From Porticoccaceae bacterium (GTDB taxonomy: Bacteria; Pseudomonadota; Gammaproteobacteria; Pseudomonadales; Porticoccaceae), in assembly GCA_029250825.1 (NCBI GenBank), contig JAQXEN010000050.1, positions 124,001-188,000 on the forward strand: 64,000 nucleotides of DNA, in the 5' to 3' direction. Below, in pieces: positions 9,463 to 17,984 of this stretch (the first letter of the stretch is position 1; each line of letters opens with the position of its first letter). The notes under the pieces are model-generated. The model ran no database searches, was not told the DNA's origin, and saw only the letters and a list, made by a program, of their open reading frames with translations. Position numbers and translations under genes: made by a program.

Positions 9463-10563
9463 TTATCCTTTGCCTTTGGTTAGCAGGTGACTGGCGTCAA
9501 CCCCATAGTGGGTGAAGCTATCTTTCATCAGATCAAACACCGTACCATCAAACTCTGGTATCGATTCCTCTGAGACTGCCACCGGGTCTACCCGCTCACC
9601 CCATTTAATAATACCTGCGCCACAGGTCAGACCGGCACCAAAGGTTGCAGTAAGAATTGTCATCCCCGGCTTGACGCGACCATCTTCCAGCGCGTCACAG
9701 AGGGCCAGTGGGATCGATGCTGCAGATGTGTTGGCATATTTATCGATGGCCACAACCACTTTTTCCATGGGGAAATCGAGTCGCTTGGCGAGAGATTGAA
9801 TTATGCGGATATTTGCCTGATGGGGAATAAACAGATCGATATCGGCGGCGGTTAAGCCCTCTTTTTCAAGCACATCTGTGATCGCATCAGACATGCCTTT
9901 GACTGCACTCTTGAAAATCTCCTGACCATCAAAGTCTAGGGAGACATAGAGATCGCCGGTTAAATGAGCGGGAGACATGCCCCAATTGGGCAGTCGTAGG
10001 CAGTCGCGGCTATCGGGCACACAGCTCATCTTAGCGGCTAACAAACCGCTCTGCTGCTCTGCCGCCTCGAGTACCACGGCTCCGGCACCGTCTCCAAAGA
10101 GGAAGCAGGATTCGCGCTTCTGCCAATCCATCGCCAGAGAAATACGCTCTGAACCAATCACTAGAGCCTTATTGATAGAGCCGGCTTTGATCATATCGGT
10201 GGCGCTGTTCATGGCATAGAACCAGCTGGTACAGGCAGAGTTGAGATCGAAAGCTGCGGCTTTTCTGGCGCCGAGTTTATTCTTTATATAACTGGCGGTG
10301 TTGGGGCAGATTTCTTCAGGAGTGGTGGATCCGAGAATAATCAAATCGATATCATCCGCATCGACACCGGCGGCAGCCAGTGCTCGCTCGGCGGAGAGCC
10401 AAGCCATTTCACCGGTGGAAACATGACTGTAGTGACGCTGACGAATACCCGAGCGGGAAAATATCCACTCGTCACTGGTCTCAACAATCTTGGCCATATC
10501 ATCGTTTGTCATCAGTAGCGGTGGAGCATATTTTCCCCAACCGGTTATCTGTGCATATCTCAA
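9463..10563 (-). CDS. Beta-ketoacyl-ACP synthase III family protein (FabH-like) with C-terminal extension
   Basis: Thiolase-fold condensing enzyme of the FabH family, which starts fatty-acid chains by condensing an acyl-CoA with malonyl-ACP. The Cys-His-Asn triad is C111 (SACTSW), H248 (PHQANIR) and N278 (YANTSAASIP). It has 366 residues where FabH usually has 315-330; the surplus is a C-terminal tail from about residue 322, ending in a Lys/Gly-rich stretch. It is inserted between rnhB and dnaE, a place where E. coli has no gene. Its last codons (AAAGGATAA) carry the dnaE Shine-Dalgarno, which suggests translational coupling. No plsX/fabD genes are near, so it may be a second FabH with a different starter acyl group. 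Confidence 0.88.
   Translation of the reverse strand: MRYAQITGWGKYAPPLLMTNDDMAKIVETSDEWIFSRSGIRQRHYSHVSTGEMAWLSAERALAAAGVDADDIDLIILGSTTPEEICPNTASYIKNKLGARKAAAFDLNSACTSWFYAMNSATDMIKAGSINKALVIGSERISLAMDWQKRESCFLFGDGAGAVVLEAAEQQSGLLAAKMSCVPDSRDCLRLPNWGMSPAHLTGDLYVSLDFDGQEIFKSAVKGMSDAITDVLEKEGLTAADIDLFIPHQANIRIIQSLAKRLDFPMEKVVVAIDKYANTSAASIPLALCDALEDGRVKPGMTILTATFGAGLTCGAGIIKWGERVDPVAVSEESIPEFDGTVFDLMKDSFTHYGVDASHLLTKGKG
9466..9470 (-). promoter_or_regulatory. Ribosome binding site for dnaE inside the 3' end of the fabH-like gene
   Basis: AAGGA on the minus strand overlaps the final Lys-Gly codons and stop of the fabH-like gene. The distance to ATA 9455-9457 is 8 bases, ideal for initiation there, while the next ATG (9350-9352) is more than 100 bases away. 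Confidence 0.6.
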
Positions 10564-10700
10564 GATAATCCCCTTACATCCAGATTTAATTATTTTTATT
10601 CGAATAAGAGGACTGTGATTGTGCTGACTCGGTTCACTAGACCCACCAAAGTATCCTCACTTTGCAAGGCCAATAGTATATCGGCTAACCGCGGGGCTAC

Positions 10701-11342
10701 CTAATCAAAAAGGCCCGATTGTTTAAGTTCTATCTGCTCTCGCACCGGCGCAAAAGTCTTGCGGTGAATAGGCGATGCTCCAATGCGAGCCAGTGCCTCC
10801 AAATGCTGCGGTGTGCCATAGCCTTTATTGGCCCCAAAGCCATATCCTGGAAAGGTGCTATCGAAGGCTTTCATTTCAGCATCGCGTACCACCTTGGCAA
10901 TAATCGATGCCGCACTAATGCACTCGACTCGACCATCACCTTTGACCACCGCCTCGCCGCGGTACTCCCACTGGGGCAAACGGTTGCCGTCCACAGCCAC
11001 ATAGTCAGGCTGTTGACTAAGGCCCATTACCGCCCGGCGCATGGCCATCATGGTGGCCTGTAAAATATTAAAGCGATCGATCTCCGCTACCGAGGAGCGC
11101 GCCACAGACCAGCAGAGTGCGCGACTGGTGATATCCGCATAGAGATTTTCCCGCTGACGACTGGATAGTGCCTTTGAATCCGCAAGGCCCTCGATACCAT
11201 GATTGGGGGGCAGGATAACCGCGGCAGTGACCACATCTCCCGCCAGTGGCCCACGCCCTACTTCGTCGACGCCAGCAAGAAATTGAATATTGGCCGGGGG
11301 CGTCCAGGGTTTTATTGGCTTTGATGCTGTTGACGGTTTCAT
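10701..11342 (-). CDS. rnhB: Ribonuclease HII
   Basis: Cleaves the RNA strand of RNA-DNA hybrids, including single ribonucleotides in DNA. The 213 residues fit the family (E. coli 198). The catalytic DEVGRG motif is at 26-31 (D26, E27), with further acidic residues in VAVDGN and the later VRDAEMKAFD segment. The tail KQSGLFD resembles a PCNA/clamp-type peptide (QxxLF); binding to the beta clamp is inferred. It overlaps lpxB by 4 bases (ATGA), so the two are translationally coupled, as in the E. coli lpxB-rnhB order. Confidence 0.96.
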   Translation of the reverse strand: MKPSTASKPIKPWTPPANIQFLAGVDEVGRGPLAGDVVTAAVILPPNHGIEGLADSKALSSRQRENLYADITSRALCWSVARSSVAEIDRFNILQATMMAMRRAVMGLSQQPDYVAVDGNRLPQWEYRGEAVVKGDGRVECISAASIIAKVVRDAEMKAFDSTFPGYGFGANKGYGTPQHLEALARIGASPIHRKTFAPVREQIELKQSGLFD

Positions 11343-12508
11343 TGACTGATCAACCGGCTAATGGATGCGGCTGCAGTGTCCCCAGATGGCAGGTGGATCT
11401 GGGTATAGAGTTCCTCAAAGCGCTGCTCTAGCAACTGCCGAGCATTCTTATCCAGGGCATTGACCACCGCCGCGCTAAGACTATCTACAGTAGCATCGTC
11501 CTGAATTAATTCCGGCACCAGCATTTTATCGGCAAGCAAATTGGGAATCGATGCAAAGGGCGTCTTGATAAAAGGCCGCACTAATTTGTAGGTCAAGTTG
11601 CCGAGCTTGTAACTCACCACCATCGGCTTTTTCAATAGCATCGCCTCTAGAGCAGTGGTGCCCGAGGCCAGCAGTACCGCATCAGCCGCTTCCATAGCCA
11701 GTAGCGACTGCTGCTCAATCAGCGTTACCTGCAGCTCCGGGTACTGTGCAATGACCTCGTTTAACTGCCGATAGCGATCCTCATTGGCTGCGGGAATCAA
11801 GAACTGCAACTGCGAATTGGACTCAAGAAGCCTCTCGGCGACCTTGAGAAATAACTCTCCCATCAGCGCCACTTCACCACCGCGACTGCCGGGCATAATG
11901 GTCAAAACTGGCCGATCCACCTGCAGCCCAAGCTGCTGACGCGCCGCCGCAGTGTCTGGGCTGCGAGAGATCTGTCCCGCTAGAGGATGCCCGACAAAGG
12001 TTACGGGAACCCCGTGCTGCTGATAAAAGTCCTCTTCAAAGGGCAGCAAAGTCAGCATCAGATCGACACTGCGCTTGATACCTTTGATGCGCCCCTGACG
12101 CCAGGCCCAAACCGAGGGGCTGACATAGTGAACGGTTTTTACGCCCTCTTCATGCAATGCCCTTTCGATCCTCAGAGTAAAGTCGGGGGAATCTATACCT
12201 ATAAAGGCCGCAGGCTTGGTCTGTTTGTAACGGCGAATAATATCTCGGCGTATGGAGAGCAATTCAGGTAAGCGCTTAAAGGGCTCGACAAAACCCATAA
12301 CCGAGAGCCGATCCATCTGATGATGAGATACAAACCCCTCCGCAATCATTTTTGGACCGCCAATACCCTCAAACTGGGCATCGGGGAAAAGGCGTTTTAG
12401 GGCGCGAATTAAATCGGCTCCAAGAGTATCGCCGGAGGCTTCTCCAGCGACTATGGCAAAGGTTGGCGTTATCATATCAGCACTTAGATTGTCAGCTGAG
12501 TCAGGCAT
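11339..12508 (-). CDS. lpxB: Lipid-A-disaccharide synthase
   Basis: Peripheral inner-membrane GT19 glycosyltransferase joining UDP-diacylglucosamine and lipid X to give the beta-1,6 lipid A disaccharide. The 389 residues match the family (382 in E. coli). The N-terminal signature IVAGEASGDTLGADLIRAL is at about 19-37, and the nucleotide-binding PGSRGGEV and SGTTALEAML segments are present. The given start adds 11 residues before MITPTFAIVAGE; the second ATG (M12) is an equally good choice because neither has a strong Shine-Dalgarno. It sits 3 bases after lpxA and overlaps rnhB. Confidence 0.96.
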   Translation of the reverse strand: MPDSADNLSADMITPTFAIVAGEASGDTLGADLIRALKRLFPDAQFEGIGGPKMIAEGFVSHHQMDRLSVMGFVEPFKRLPELLSIRRDIIRRYKQTKPAAFIGIDSPDFTLRIERALHEEGVKTVHYVSPSVWAWRQGRIKGIKRSVDLMLTLLPFEEDFYQQHGVPVTFVGHPLAGQISRSPDTAAARQQLGLQVDRPVLTIMPGSRGGEVALMGELFLKVAERLLESNSQLQFLIPAANEDRYRQLNEVIAQYPELQVTLIEQQSLLAMEAADAVLLASGTTALEAMLLKKPMVVSYKLGNLTYKLVRPFIKTPFASIPNLLADKMLVPELIQDDATVDSLSAAVVNALDKNARQLLEQRFEELYTQIHLPSGDTAAASISRLISQ

Positions 12509-12511
12509 GAC

Positions 12512-13279
12512 TTAGCGAATAATACCGCGAGTGGACTTTTCGATGGAACTTAAGAACTGGGTTATGGCAGGATCATCGCCGAGCTTGCCAATTGACTCTA
12601 TGGCTTCCTCGAGCTTGAGACCACGGCGGTACAGCAGCTTGTAGGCCTGATTAGCCAGAGCAATTTGCTCTGCACTATAGCCGCGACGCTTGAGGCCCTC
12701 GCGATTAATGGTGCGCGGTTCGGCGGGACTGCCAAAGGCGGTAATAAAAGCTGGGATATCGTGATAGACAAACGCTGCAGGCGCCACAAAGCAATGGGGG
12801 CCTATATGGACAAACTGATGCACCAGTGCATAGCCGCTGAGAATCGCCCAGTCACCAACATAGACATGTCCTGCGACACTGGCATTGTTTCCCATAATCA
12901 CATGGTCACCAAGCACACAGTCGTGTCCCACATGGGCGTAGGCCATCAATAGATTATTGTTGCCGATTATAGTTTCGCTTTTGTCTTGAACCGTGCCCCG
13001 GTGAATGGTCACCCCTTCGCGAATCACATTGTTGTCACCAACAATTAATCGGGTGGGTTCGCCGTTGTATTTCAGATCCGGAGTGTCATCGCCAATAGTT
13101 GAGAACTGATAAATCTTATTGCCGGCGCCGATCTTTGTCGGCCCTTTGATCACCACGTGAGAGCTGATTTCACAACCCTCACCGATTTCAACATCGGCAC
13201 CAATCATCGTCCAGGGACCAATGGTAACGTTGTCAGCGATTTTCGCGGAGGGATCTATAACGGCACTGGGATGAATCAC
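12512..13279 (-). CDS. lpxA: Acyl-ACP--UDP-N-acetylglucosamine O-acyltransferase
   Basis: First enzyme of lipid A synthesis, transferring 3-hydroxyacyl from ACP to the 3-OH of UDP-GlcNAc in the cytoplasm. At 255 residues (E. coli 262) it shows hexapeptide repeats of a left-handed beta helix over residues 1-190 and a helical C-terminus. H116 and H119 lie in AYAHVGHDC; H119 corresponds to the E. coli catalytic H125. It overlaps fabZ by 4 bases and precedes lpxB by 3, so the lpxD-fabZ-lpxA-lpxB order is kept. Confidence 0.97.
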   Translation of the reverse strand: MIHPSAVIDPSAKIADNVTIGPWTMIGADVEIGEGCEISSHVVIKGPTKIGAGNKIYQFSTIGDDTPDLKYNGEPTRLIVGDNNVIREGVTIHRGTVQDKSETIIGNNNLLMAYAHVGHDCVLGDHVIMGNNASVAGHVYVGDWAILSGYALVHQFVHIGPHCFVAPAAFVYHDIPAFITAFGSPAEPRTINREGLKRRGYSAEQIALANQAYKLLYRRGLKLEEAIESIGKLGDDPAITQFLSSIEKSTRGIIR

Positions 13280-13812
13280 TTAACTTTATCTCGATCCTGA
13301 TAGGCGCAGAGTAAGGTAGCTTCACAGACTAACTTATCGTTTACCGTGGCACGGGTTTGGAAGCGCCAAATATTGCGTTTTACCGCAACCACTCGGGATT
13401 CCAACATCATTTGGTCACCGGGTGTAACGGGCTTTTTAAAGCGCGCTTTGTCGACGCCGGCAAACAGGTAGAGCTTGCCATCATCGGCAGTGGTATTGGT
13501 GGTTTTAAAACCTAGGATACCCGAGGCCTGAGCTAGGGCTTCAATAATCATCACTCCGGGGAAAATTGGCGCTCCGGGAAAGTGACCGTTAAACACATCT
13601 TCATTGCCGGTGATATTTTTCATCGCCAGAATACGATCGCCCTCAACTAGCTCTAGCACCCGATCTACCAGCAGAAAGGGGTAGCGGTGGGGCAATATGC
13701 CCATAATTTCGGTAATGGTCAACGAGCTATCAACCGCGACGCTGTTTGTCTCAGCGCTGTCAATTACCGCATCGGAGGTGTTGGGTGTGCCTTCAGTCAT
13801 TATTGGGTCCAT
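13276..13812 (-). CDS. fabZ: 3-hydroxyacyl-ACP dehydratase FabZ
   Basis: Hot-dog-fold dehydratase converting 3-hydroxyacyl-ACP to trans-2-enoyl-ACP; it competes with LpxA for hydroxymyristoyl-ACP, which explains the conserved neighbourhood. The catalytic pair is H77 in NGHFPG and E91 in IIEALAQASG. At 178 residues it is about 28 longer than usual, all at the N-terminus: Ser/Thr/Asp-rich and without family similarity. ATG codons exist at 13812 and 13800 (M5), neither with a good ribosome binding site, so the true start is uncertain. The domain itself begins near residue 32 (TITEIMGILPHRYPFLLVDR). Confidence 0.96.
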   Translation of the reverse strand: MDPIMTEGTPNTSDAVIDSAETNSVAVDSSLTITEIMGILPHRYPFLLVDRVLELVEGDRILAMKNITGNEDVFNGHFPGAPIFPGVMIIEALAQASGILGFKTTNTTADDGKLYLFAGVDKARFKKPVTPGDQMMLESRVVAVKRNIWRFQTRATVNDKLVCEATLLCAYQDRDKVK

Positions 13813-13894
13813 AGATTTTTGGATGTTGTACCGCTCACTCAGTAATGACTGGGTGCACGCTGTTGTTTGTCTTGTACTTACTGTTGCTCTCTAT

Positions 13895-13952
13895 CTAGTT
13901 CTTTATTTAGCTCTTTATTTAGCTCTTTATTTAGTTCTTTATTTAGTTCTTA
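13895..13952. repeat. 12-bp tandem repeat (about 4.8 copies) abutting the lpxD stop
   Basis: Five near-identical units of TTAGCTCTTTAT / TTAGTTCTTTAT run head to tail; variation is confined to the first base and one C/T position. The last partial unit contains the lpxD stop (13950-13952). Read on the minus strand in the lpxD frame after that stop, each unit encodes Glu-Leu-Asn-Lys, ending ELDREQQ and then TAA. It lies in the 137-base gap between lpxD and fabZ. Confidence 0.85.
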
Positions 13953-15038
13953 ACCCTGCTCGTTACCAGAGTCTTTAGCTTGCTCTTCAATTAGTTCAAC
14001 ATTTTTTAAACGCTTCGCCATAGCGTCCAACTGGGACATACGCACGGCGTTTTTACGCCATTCCCGAGTCTTCATTAATGGCATACCCGAGGAGTAGGAC
14101 CCGGGTTCTGTAATAGATTTGGTGACCAGCCCTCGCGCGGTTATCTGCACATTGTCACAGATCGTCACATGGCCAACCACACAGGCATCACCGGCCAAAA
14201 TACAGTTGTTACCCATAGTGGCACTGCCAGCAAGGCCTGAATATGCCGCCAAGGCGCAGTTATCACCAATCACCACGTTGTGAGCAATTTGCACATGGTT
14301 GTCGACAATCACACCGTTGCCAATGCGCGTATCCCCGAGGGCTCCGCGATCAATAGTCGTGCAGGCACCCACCTCAACATTGTCGCCAATCTGAACACCG
14401 CCGATCTGATAGATCTTCAACCAGTTTCCGGTGCCATCTGGCGCAAAGCCGAAACCATCAGCACCAATCACTGAGCCACTGTGAACAGTGACACCCTGCC
14501 CCAGCACAACATCGTGATAGATCGTCACATTGGCCGAGATCCGGGCATTTTCGCCGACTTTTGAGCGCGCACCTATATAGGCACCGGCCCCCAAATAACT
14601 CCCTGCACCAATAACCGCATCGGCTTCCACCACCACATTTGCACCAATCGCAACAGCCTCGCCAAGAGACGCCGAGTCGGCAATCACTGCTGAAGGATGA
14701 ATTCCGGGAACAGCTTTGGGAGCACGATCAAACCACTGGGATACACGCGCATAACCCAAATAGGGGTTGTCGAGAATCAGCACGGCACCTTGGTAGAGGG
14801 TGCTATCAACGTCCCGGCCAGCGCCAGTTTGAGAGTTCAGGTGCTTGGCCGCCAAAATCACTGCGGAGGCTTTACTGGAACGTAGCTGACTGCTGTATTT
14901 TTCATTGGCGAGAAAGGCCAACTGGCCTGCCCCGGCATCTTGCAATGTATTCAATCCACTTATCCGCAGGGTAGCATCACCGCGCAACTCGGCACCGAGA
15001 AAGGCAGCTATTTCCCCTAGCGAATAAGCTTCAGGCAT
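13950..15038 (-). CDS. lpxD: UDP-3-O-(3-hydroxymyristoyl)glucosamine N-acyltransferase
   Basis: Third acylation step of lipid A synthesis: N-acylation of UDP-3-O-acyl-glucosamine from hydroxyacyl-ACP. It has 362 residues (E. coli 341), with an N-terminal uridine-binding domain (1-100), a hexapeptide left-handed helix (about 105-310) and a C-terminal helical tail. The catalytic His lies in IAHNVVIGDNC, matching E. coli H239. The C-terminus runs into a charged tail (EEQAKDSGNEQG), and the DNA after the stop continues as an in-frame ELNK-coding repeat. It is 6 bases after skp. Confidence 0.96.
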   Translation of the reverse strand: MPEAYSLGEIAAFLGAELRGDATLRISGLNTLQDAGAGQLAFLANEKYSSQLRSSKASAVILAAKHLNSQTGAGRDVDSTLYQGAVLILDNPYLGYARVSQWFDRAPKAVPGIHPSAVIADSASLGEAVAIGANVVVEADAVIGAGSYLGAGAYIGARSKVGENARISANVTIYHDVVLGQGVTVHSGSVIGADGFGFAPDGTGNWLKIYQIGGVQIGDNVEVGACTTIDRGALGDTRIGNGVIVDNHVQIAHNVVIGDNCALAAYSGLAGSATMGNNCILAGDACVVGHVTICDNVQITARGLVTKSITEPGSYSSGMPLMKTREWRKNAVRMSQLDAMAKRLKNVELIEEQAKDSGNEQG

Positions 15039-15044
15039 TAATAT

Positions 15045-15569
15045 TTATTGCGATTTCTTGTTTAGACGATCGGCGACCTTAGCAGTCAAGTCGCTTTCGG
15101 GGCTATACAATAATGTTGATTCACGCTTCAGCAGAATTGTCACACCCTCTTCCGCAACCACTTCCTGCAGAGCTGCCTGAGCAGTGGGGCCGACTTCCTG
15201 CATGATTTTCTGCTGTACCTGCTGCTGCTCAGCCTGAATTTTGCGTCCAGCTAATTCAGCATCAGCCTTGGCGTATTCCATCTTTTTCTGATGCGCGAGA
15301 GCCTGTTCCTGAGACCAGGTCATACGCTTGCTTTCAGCTTCTTTTGCCAGCGACTGGAGATCGGCAGTGGAGCTTTCATACTTGGCTCGAAGTGCGACAA
15401 AGTCAGCGCCGGTCTCAGCTTCTTTAAGACGCGCCTGAGCCATATTGGAGCTAAACATAGCCCGAGTTATATCGATGACCGCAATCTTTTCTGCGGCAAC
15501 AGCTGCCATAGAAACCGTACCTGAAAAACCTACTACTAACGCGACCACTACTGCTTTCAAATTAAACAA
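15045..15569 (-). CDS. skp: Periplasmic chaperone Skp/OmpH family protein
   Basis: Trimeric periplasmic holdase that carries unfolded outer-membrane proteins to BamA. The 174-residue precursor has a typical signal peptide (Lys5, hydrophobic 6-22, AxA cleavage near residues 24-26: AAVAAEKIAVID). After the short beta element EKIAVIDITRAM comes a long charged coiled-coil region (about 45-135), rich in Lys/Glu/Gln, as in Skp tentacles. It lies between bamA and lpxD, the conserved position. Sequence identity to E. coli Skp is low in this family, so the call rests on architecture and context. Confidence 0.92.
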   Translation of the reverse strand: MFNLKAVVVALVVGFSGTVSMAAVAAEKIAVIDITRAMFSSNMAQARLKEAETGADFVALRAKYESSTADLQSLAKEAESKRMTWSQEQALAHQKKMEYAKADAELAGRKIQAEQQQVQQKIMQEVGPTAQAALQEVVAEEGVTILLKRESTLLYSPESDLTAKVADRLNKKSQ

Positions 15570-15589
15570 AATACCTCTCCCTACTATTA

Positions 15590-17941
15590 TTAAAATTGAT
15601 TACCCAACGAGAACTGAAACACTTCGGTCTCATCAAACTCATTTGAATTCAAAGGCTTGGCGATACTAAATGTGATCGGTCCAAACCCACTCAACCACGT
15701 TGCTCCAATACCCACGGAGTAACGCAACTCTCCAACATCTGGCTTATAGCAGTTGGGCTGCTGATCGCCACACTTGGTGTTAAAAATATTACCGGCATCG
15801 ACAAACAGTGAAGATTGCACTGAGCGCTGATCTTTGAGGAATGGCAGTGGGAAGATAATTTCTGCGCCCATCTCCACCTGCACATTACCGCCAATTGGAT
15901 CCGGATCGTCAATAAAGCCTGTGGTGCAGGGATTGTCGACAATCAGATTACAGGGTGTGTCCTGAGGACCCAAGGTGTTGCGTTTAAACCCTCGCACGGA
16001 ACCGAAACCACCGCCGTAAAAGTTCTTAAAGAATGGCATCTGTGAGGTGTCACCATAGGATTCGCCATAACCCAGATCAGCTCTAAGCTTGAGACTCAGG
16101 CCACTAAACAGGCCACGGAGATACTGTCCAGAATAGGTCATCTTGTAGTACTCGAGACCGGATCCAGGCAGTGCTACATCAAAGCCAAAGCGCTGCTGGG
16201 AACCTCTGGTGGCAAATACACCGCGGTTAAGGGTCGACTTGACCCAGTTGATATTAGCGGTGAAAACATCGAACTGAAGACCGTTGTCGGCGACAAAGTC
16301 GGCAATCTCTTTGGAGGCAAAAGAGCCTGTCTTTAGGTCGAGATTTTCGTAGCCCAAACCGAAACCTATACGCTGAACTTCTGAGATAGGATAGCTCCAA
16401 TTAACCGATGCACCGTAGGTGTTAGTGGAGAAGCTCGCGACATTGATCCGATCGTAGTCGGTCTCACGACCAAATAAGCTGTAGCCGACACTGACGCCGT
16501 CCACTGTGAAATATGGCTCGGAATAGCTGAAGTTAATTGACGATTGATAGGTACTGCGGTTTAAACCGATACCCACCTGCTTGCCGGTACCGAGAAAGTT
16601 ATTTTCGCTGAGGTTGGCACCGAGAATCAAACCCGTGCCCTGAGCATAACCGACACTGGCACCTACGGAACCGGAAGGCTGTTCTTCAACGCTGTAGACA
16701 ACATCTAGCTGGTCATTGGTTCCGGCAACCGGCACATTCTCAACATTGACCTCTTTAAAAAAGCCGAGACGTTCCAGTCGTACCTTGGACATTTCGATCA
16801 GTGCATTATTCGCCGAACCCGCTTCCATCTGACGCATCTCGCGACGCAACACAAAGTCAGCGGTCTTGGTATTGCCACGGAACTCAACCCGGCGCACATA
16901 GGCACGCATACCAGGCTTAACCAGATAGGTAATCTTGGCAGTGCCCTCTTCCTCATTGACTTCAGGGAAGCCTTCAACCTCGGCAAAGGTATAACCTTCG
17001 TTGCCCAGACGTCGGGTGATATATTCACTGGATGTGGTCATCAGAGTCTGTGAAAAGGTCATACCCTCTTTAAGGATAATCATCGCCCGAACCTGAACCT
17101 CAGGAATCATCAATTCACCGGCGAGTTCAACTTCATCAATGGTGTAAACATCACCCTCATTGATATTGATGGTGATATAGACAGACTCTTTCTCTGGGCT
17201 AATCGATACCTGCGTGGAGGTCACTTCGAATTGTAGATAACCACGATCCAAATACCATGATTCCAGAGACTCTAAATCACCGGAAAGCTTCTCACGGGCG
17301 TATTTGTCATTACTGGTAATCCAAGATAACCATCCGGTAGTCTGCTGTTCAAAAAACTCCAGCAGTTCTTCTTCCGTATATTGGCTATTGCCCACTATAT
17401 TGATGTGACGAATCTTGGCGACATCGCCTTCATCAATTGTAATATTGACTGCAACACGATTGCGCGGAAGCTGCTGAACCTCAGTCTCAACCAATGCACC
17501 ATAGCGACCCTGAGCAACGTACTGTCGCTGCAACTCCTGGGTCATGCCCTCGAGAATCACCTGGCGAAAGATCTGCCCCTCGGCCAAGCCATTGTCCCGC
17601 AGTGCGCTGAGTAATTGCTCGGTCTCAATGGCTTTGTTGCCCTCGAGGGTTATCTCGGTGACCGCTGGTCGCTCAGAGAGACCAATGACCAGCACCCCAT
17701 TTTCCCGGGCCATCACCACATCGGAGAAATAGCCTGTGCGAAACAGAGAGCGGGTGGATGAACGAATCGCCGCCTCGTCTACTAGATCGCCAACACTAAC
17801 CGGCAGTGCAGCAAAGACAGTGCCCGCCGAAACCCGCTGCAAACCTTCAATACGAATATCATCAACTTGAAACACCGCGGCGTTGACCGAGCTGACGAAC
17901 ATAACGAGGGCGAACAAAAAACCGTTAAAGAGTTGCTTCAT
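15590..17941 (-). CDS. bamA: Outer membrane protein assembly factor BamA
   Basis: Central outer-membrane insertase of the BAM complex. From the ATG at 17941 the protein has 783 residues (E. coli 810): a signal peptide (MKQLF... to SVNA), five POTRA domains over about 25-420, and a 16-strand beta barrel with the conserved VRGF motif in GSVRGFKRN. It ends in Phe (SLGNQF), the usual beta-signal terminus. A GTG 18 bases further upstream is possible but would put six polar residues before the signal peptide. It is between rseP and skp, as in other gammaproteobacteria. Expression with rseP suggests envelope-stress coordination, an inference from context. Confidence 0.97.
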   Translation of the reverse strand: MKQLFNGFLFALVMFVSSVNAAVFQVDDIRIEGLQRVSAGTVFAALPVSVGDLVDEAAIRSSTRSLFRTGYFSDVVMARENGVLVIGLSERPAVTEITLEGNKAIETEQLLSALRDNGLAEGQIFRQVILEGMTQELQRQYVAQGRYGALVETEVQQLPRNRVAVNITIDEGDVAKIRHINIVGNSQYTEEELLEFFEQQTTGWLSWITSNDKYAREKLSGDLESLESWYLDRGYLQFEVTSTQVSISPEKESVYITININEGDVYTIDEVELAGELMIPEVQVRAMIILKEGMTFSQTLMTTSSEYITRRLGNEGYTFAEVEGFPEVNEEEGTAKITYLVKPGMRAYVRRVEFRGNTKTADFVLRREMRQMEAGSANNALIEMSKVRLERLGFFKEVNVENVPVAGTNDQLDVVYSVEEQPSGSVGASVGYAQGTGLILGANLSENNFLGTGKQVGIGLNRSTYQSSINFSYSEPYFTVDGVSVGYSLFGRETDYDRINVASFSTNTYGASVNWSYPISEVQRIGFGLGYENLDLKTGSFASKEIADFVADNGLQFDVFTANINWVKSTLNRGVFATRGSQQRFGFDVALPGSGLEYYKMTYSGQYLRGLFSGLSLKLRADLGYGESYGDTSQMPFFKNFYGGGFGSVRGFKRNTLGPQDTPCNLIVDNPCTTGFIDDPDPIGGNVQVEMGAEIIFPLPFLKDQRSVQSSLFVDAGNIFNTKCGDQQPNCYKPDVGELRYSVGIGATWLSGFGPITFSIAKPLNSNEFDETEVFQFSLGNQF

Positions 17942-17984
17942 GTAATTATTTAATTCCACATTTTATAGTTGTCTTTAAACGGTT

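Noticed and set aside
13895-13952. CRISPR-like array
   Set aside because: Units are 12 bases with no spacers; it is a simple tandem repeat.
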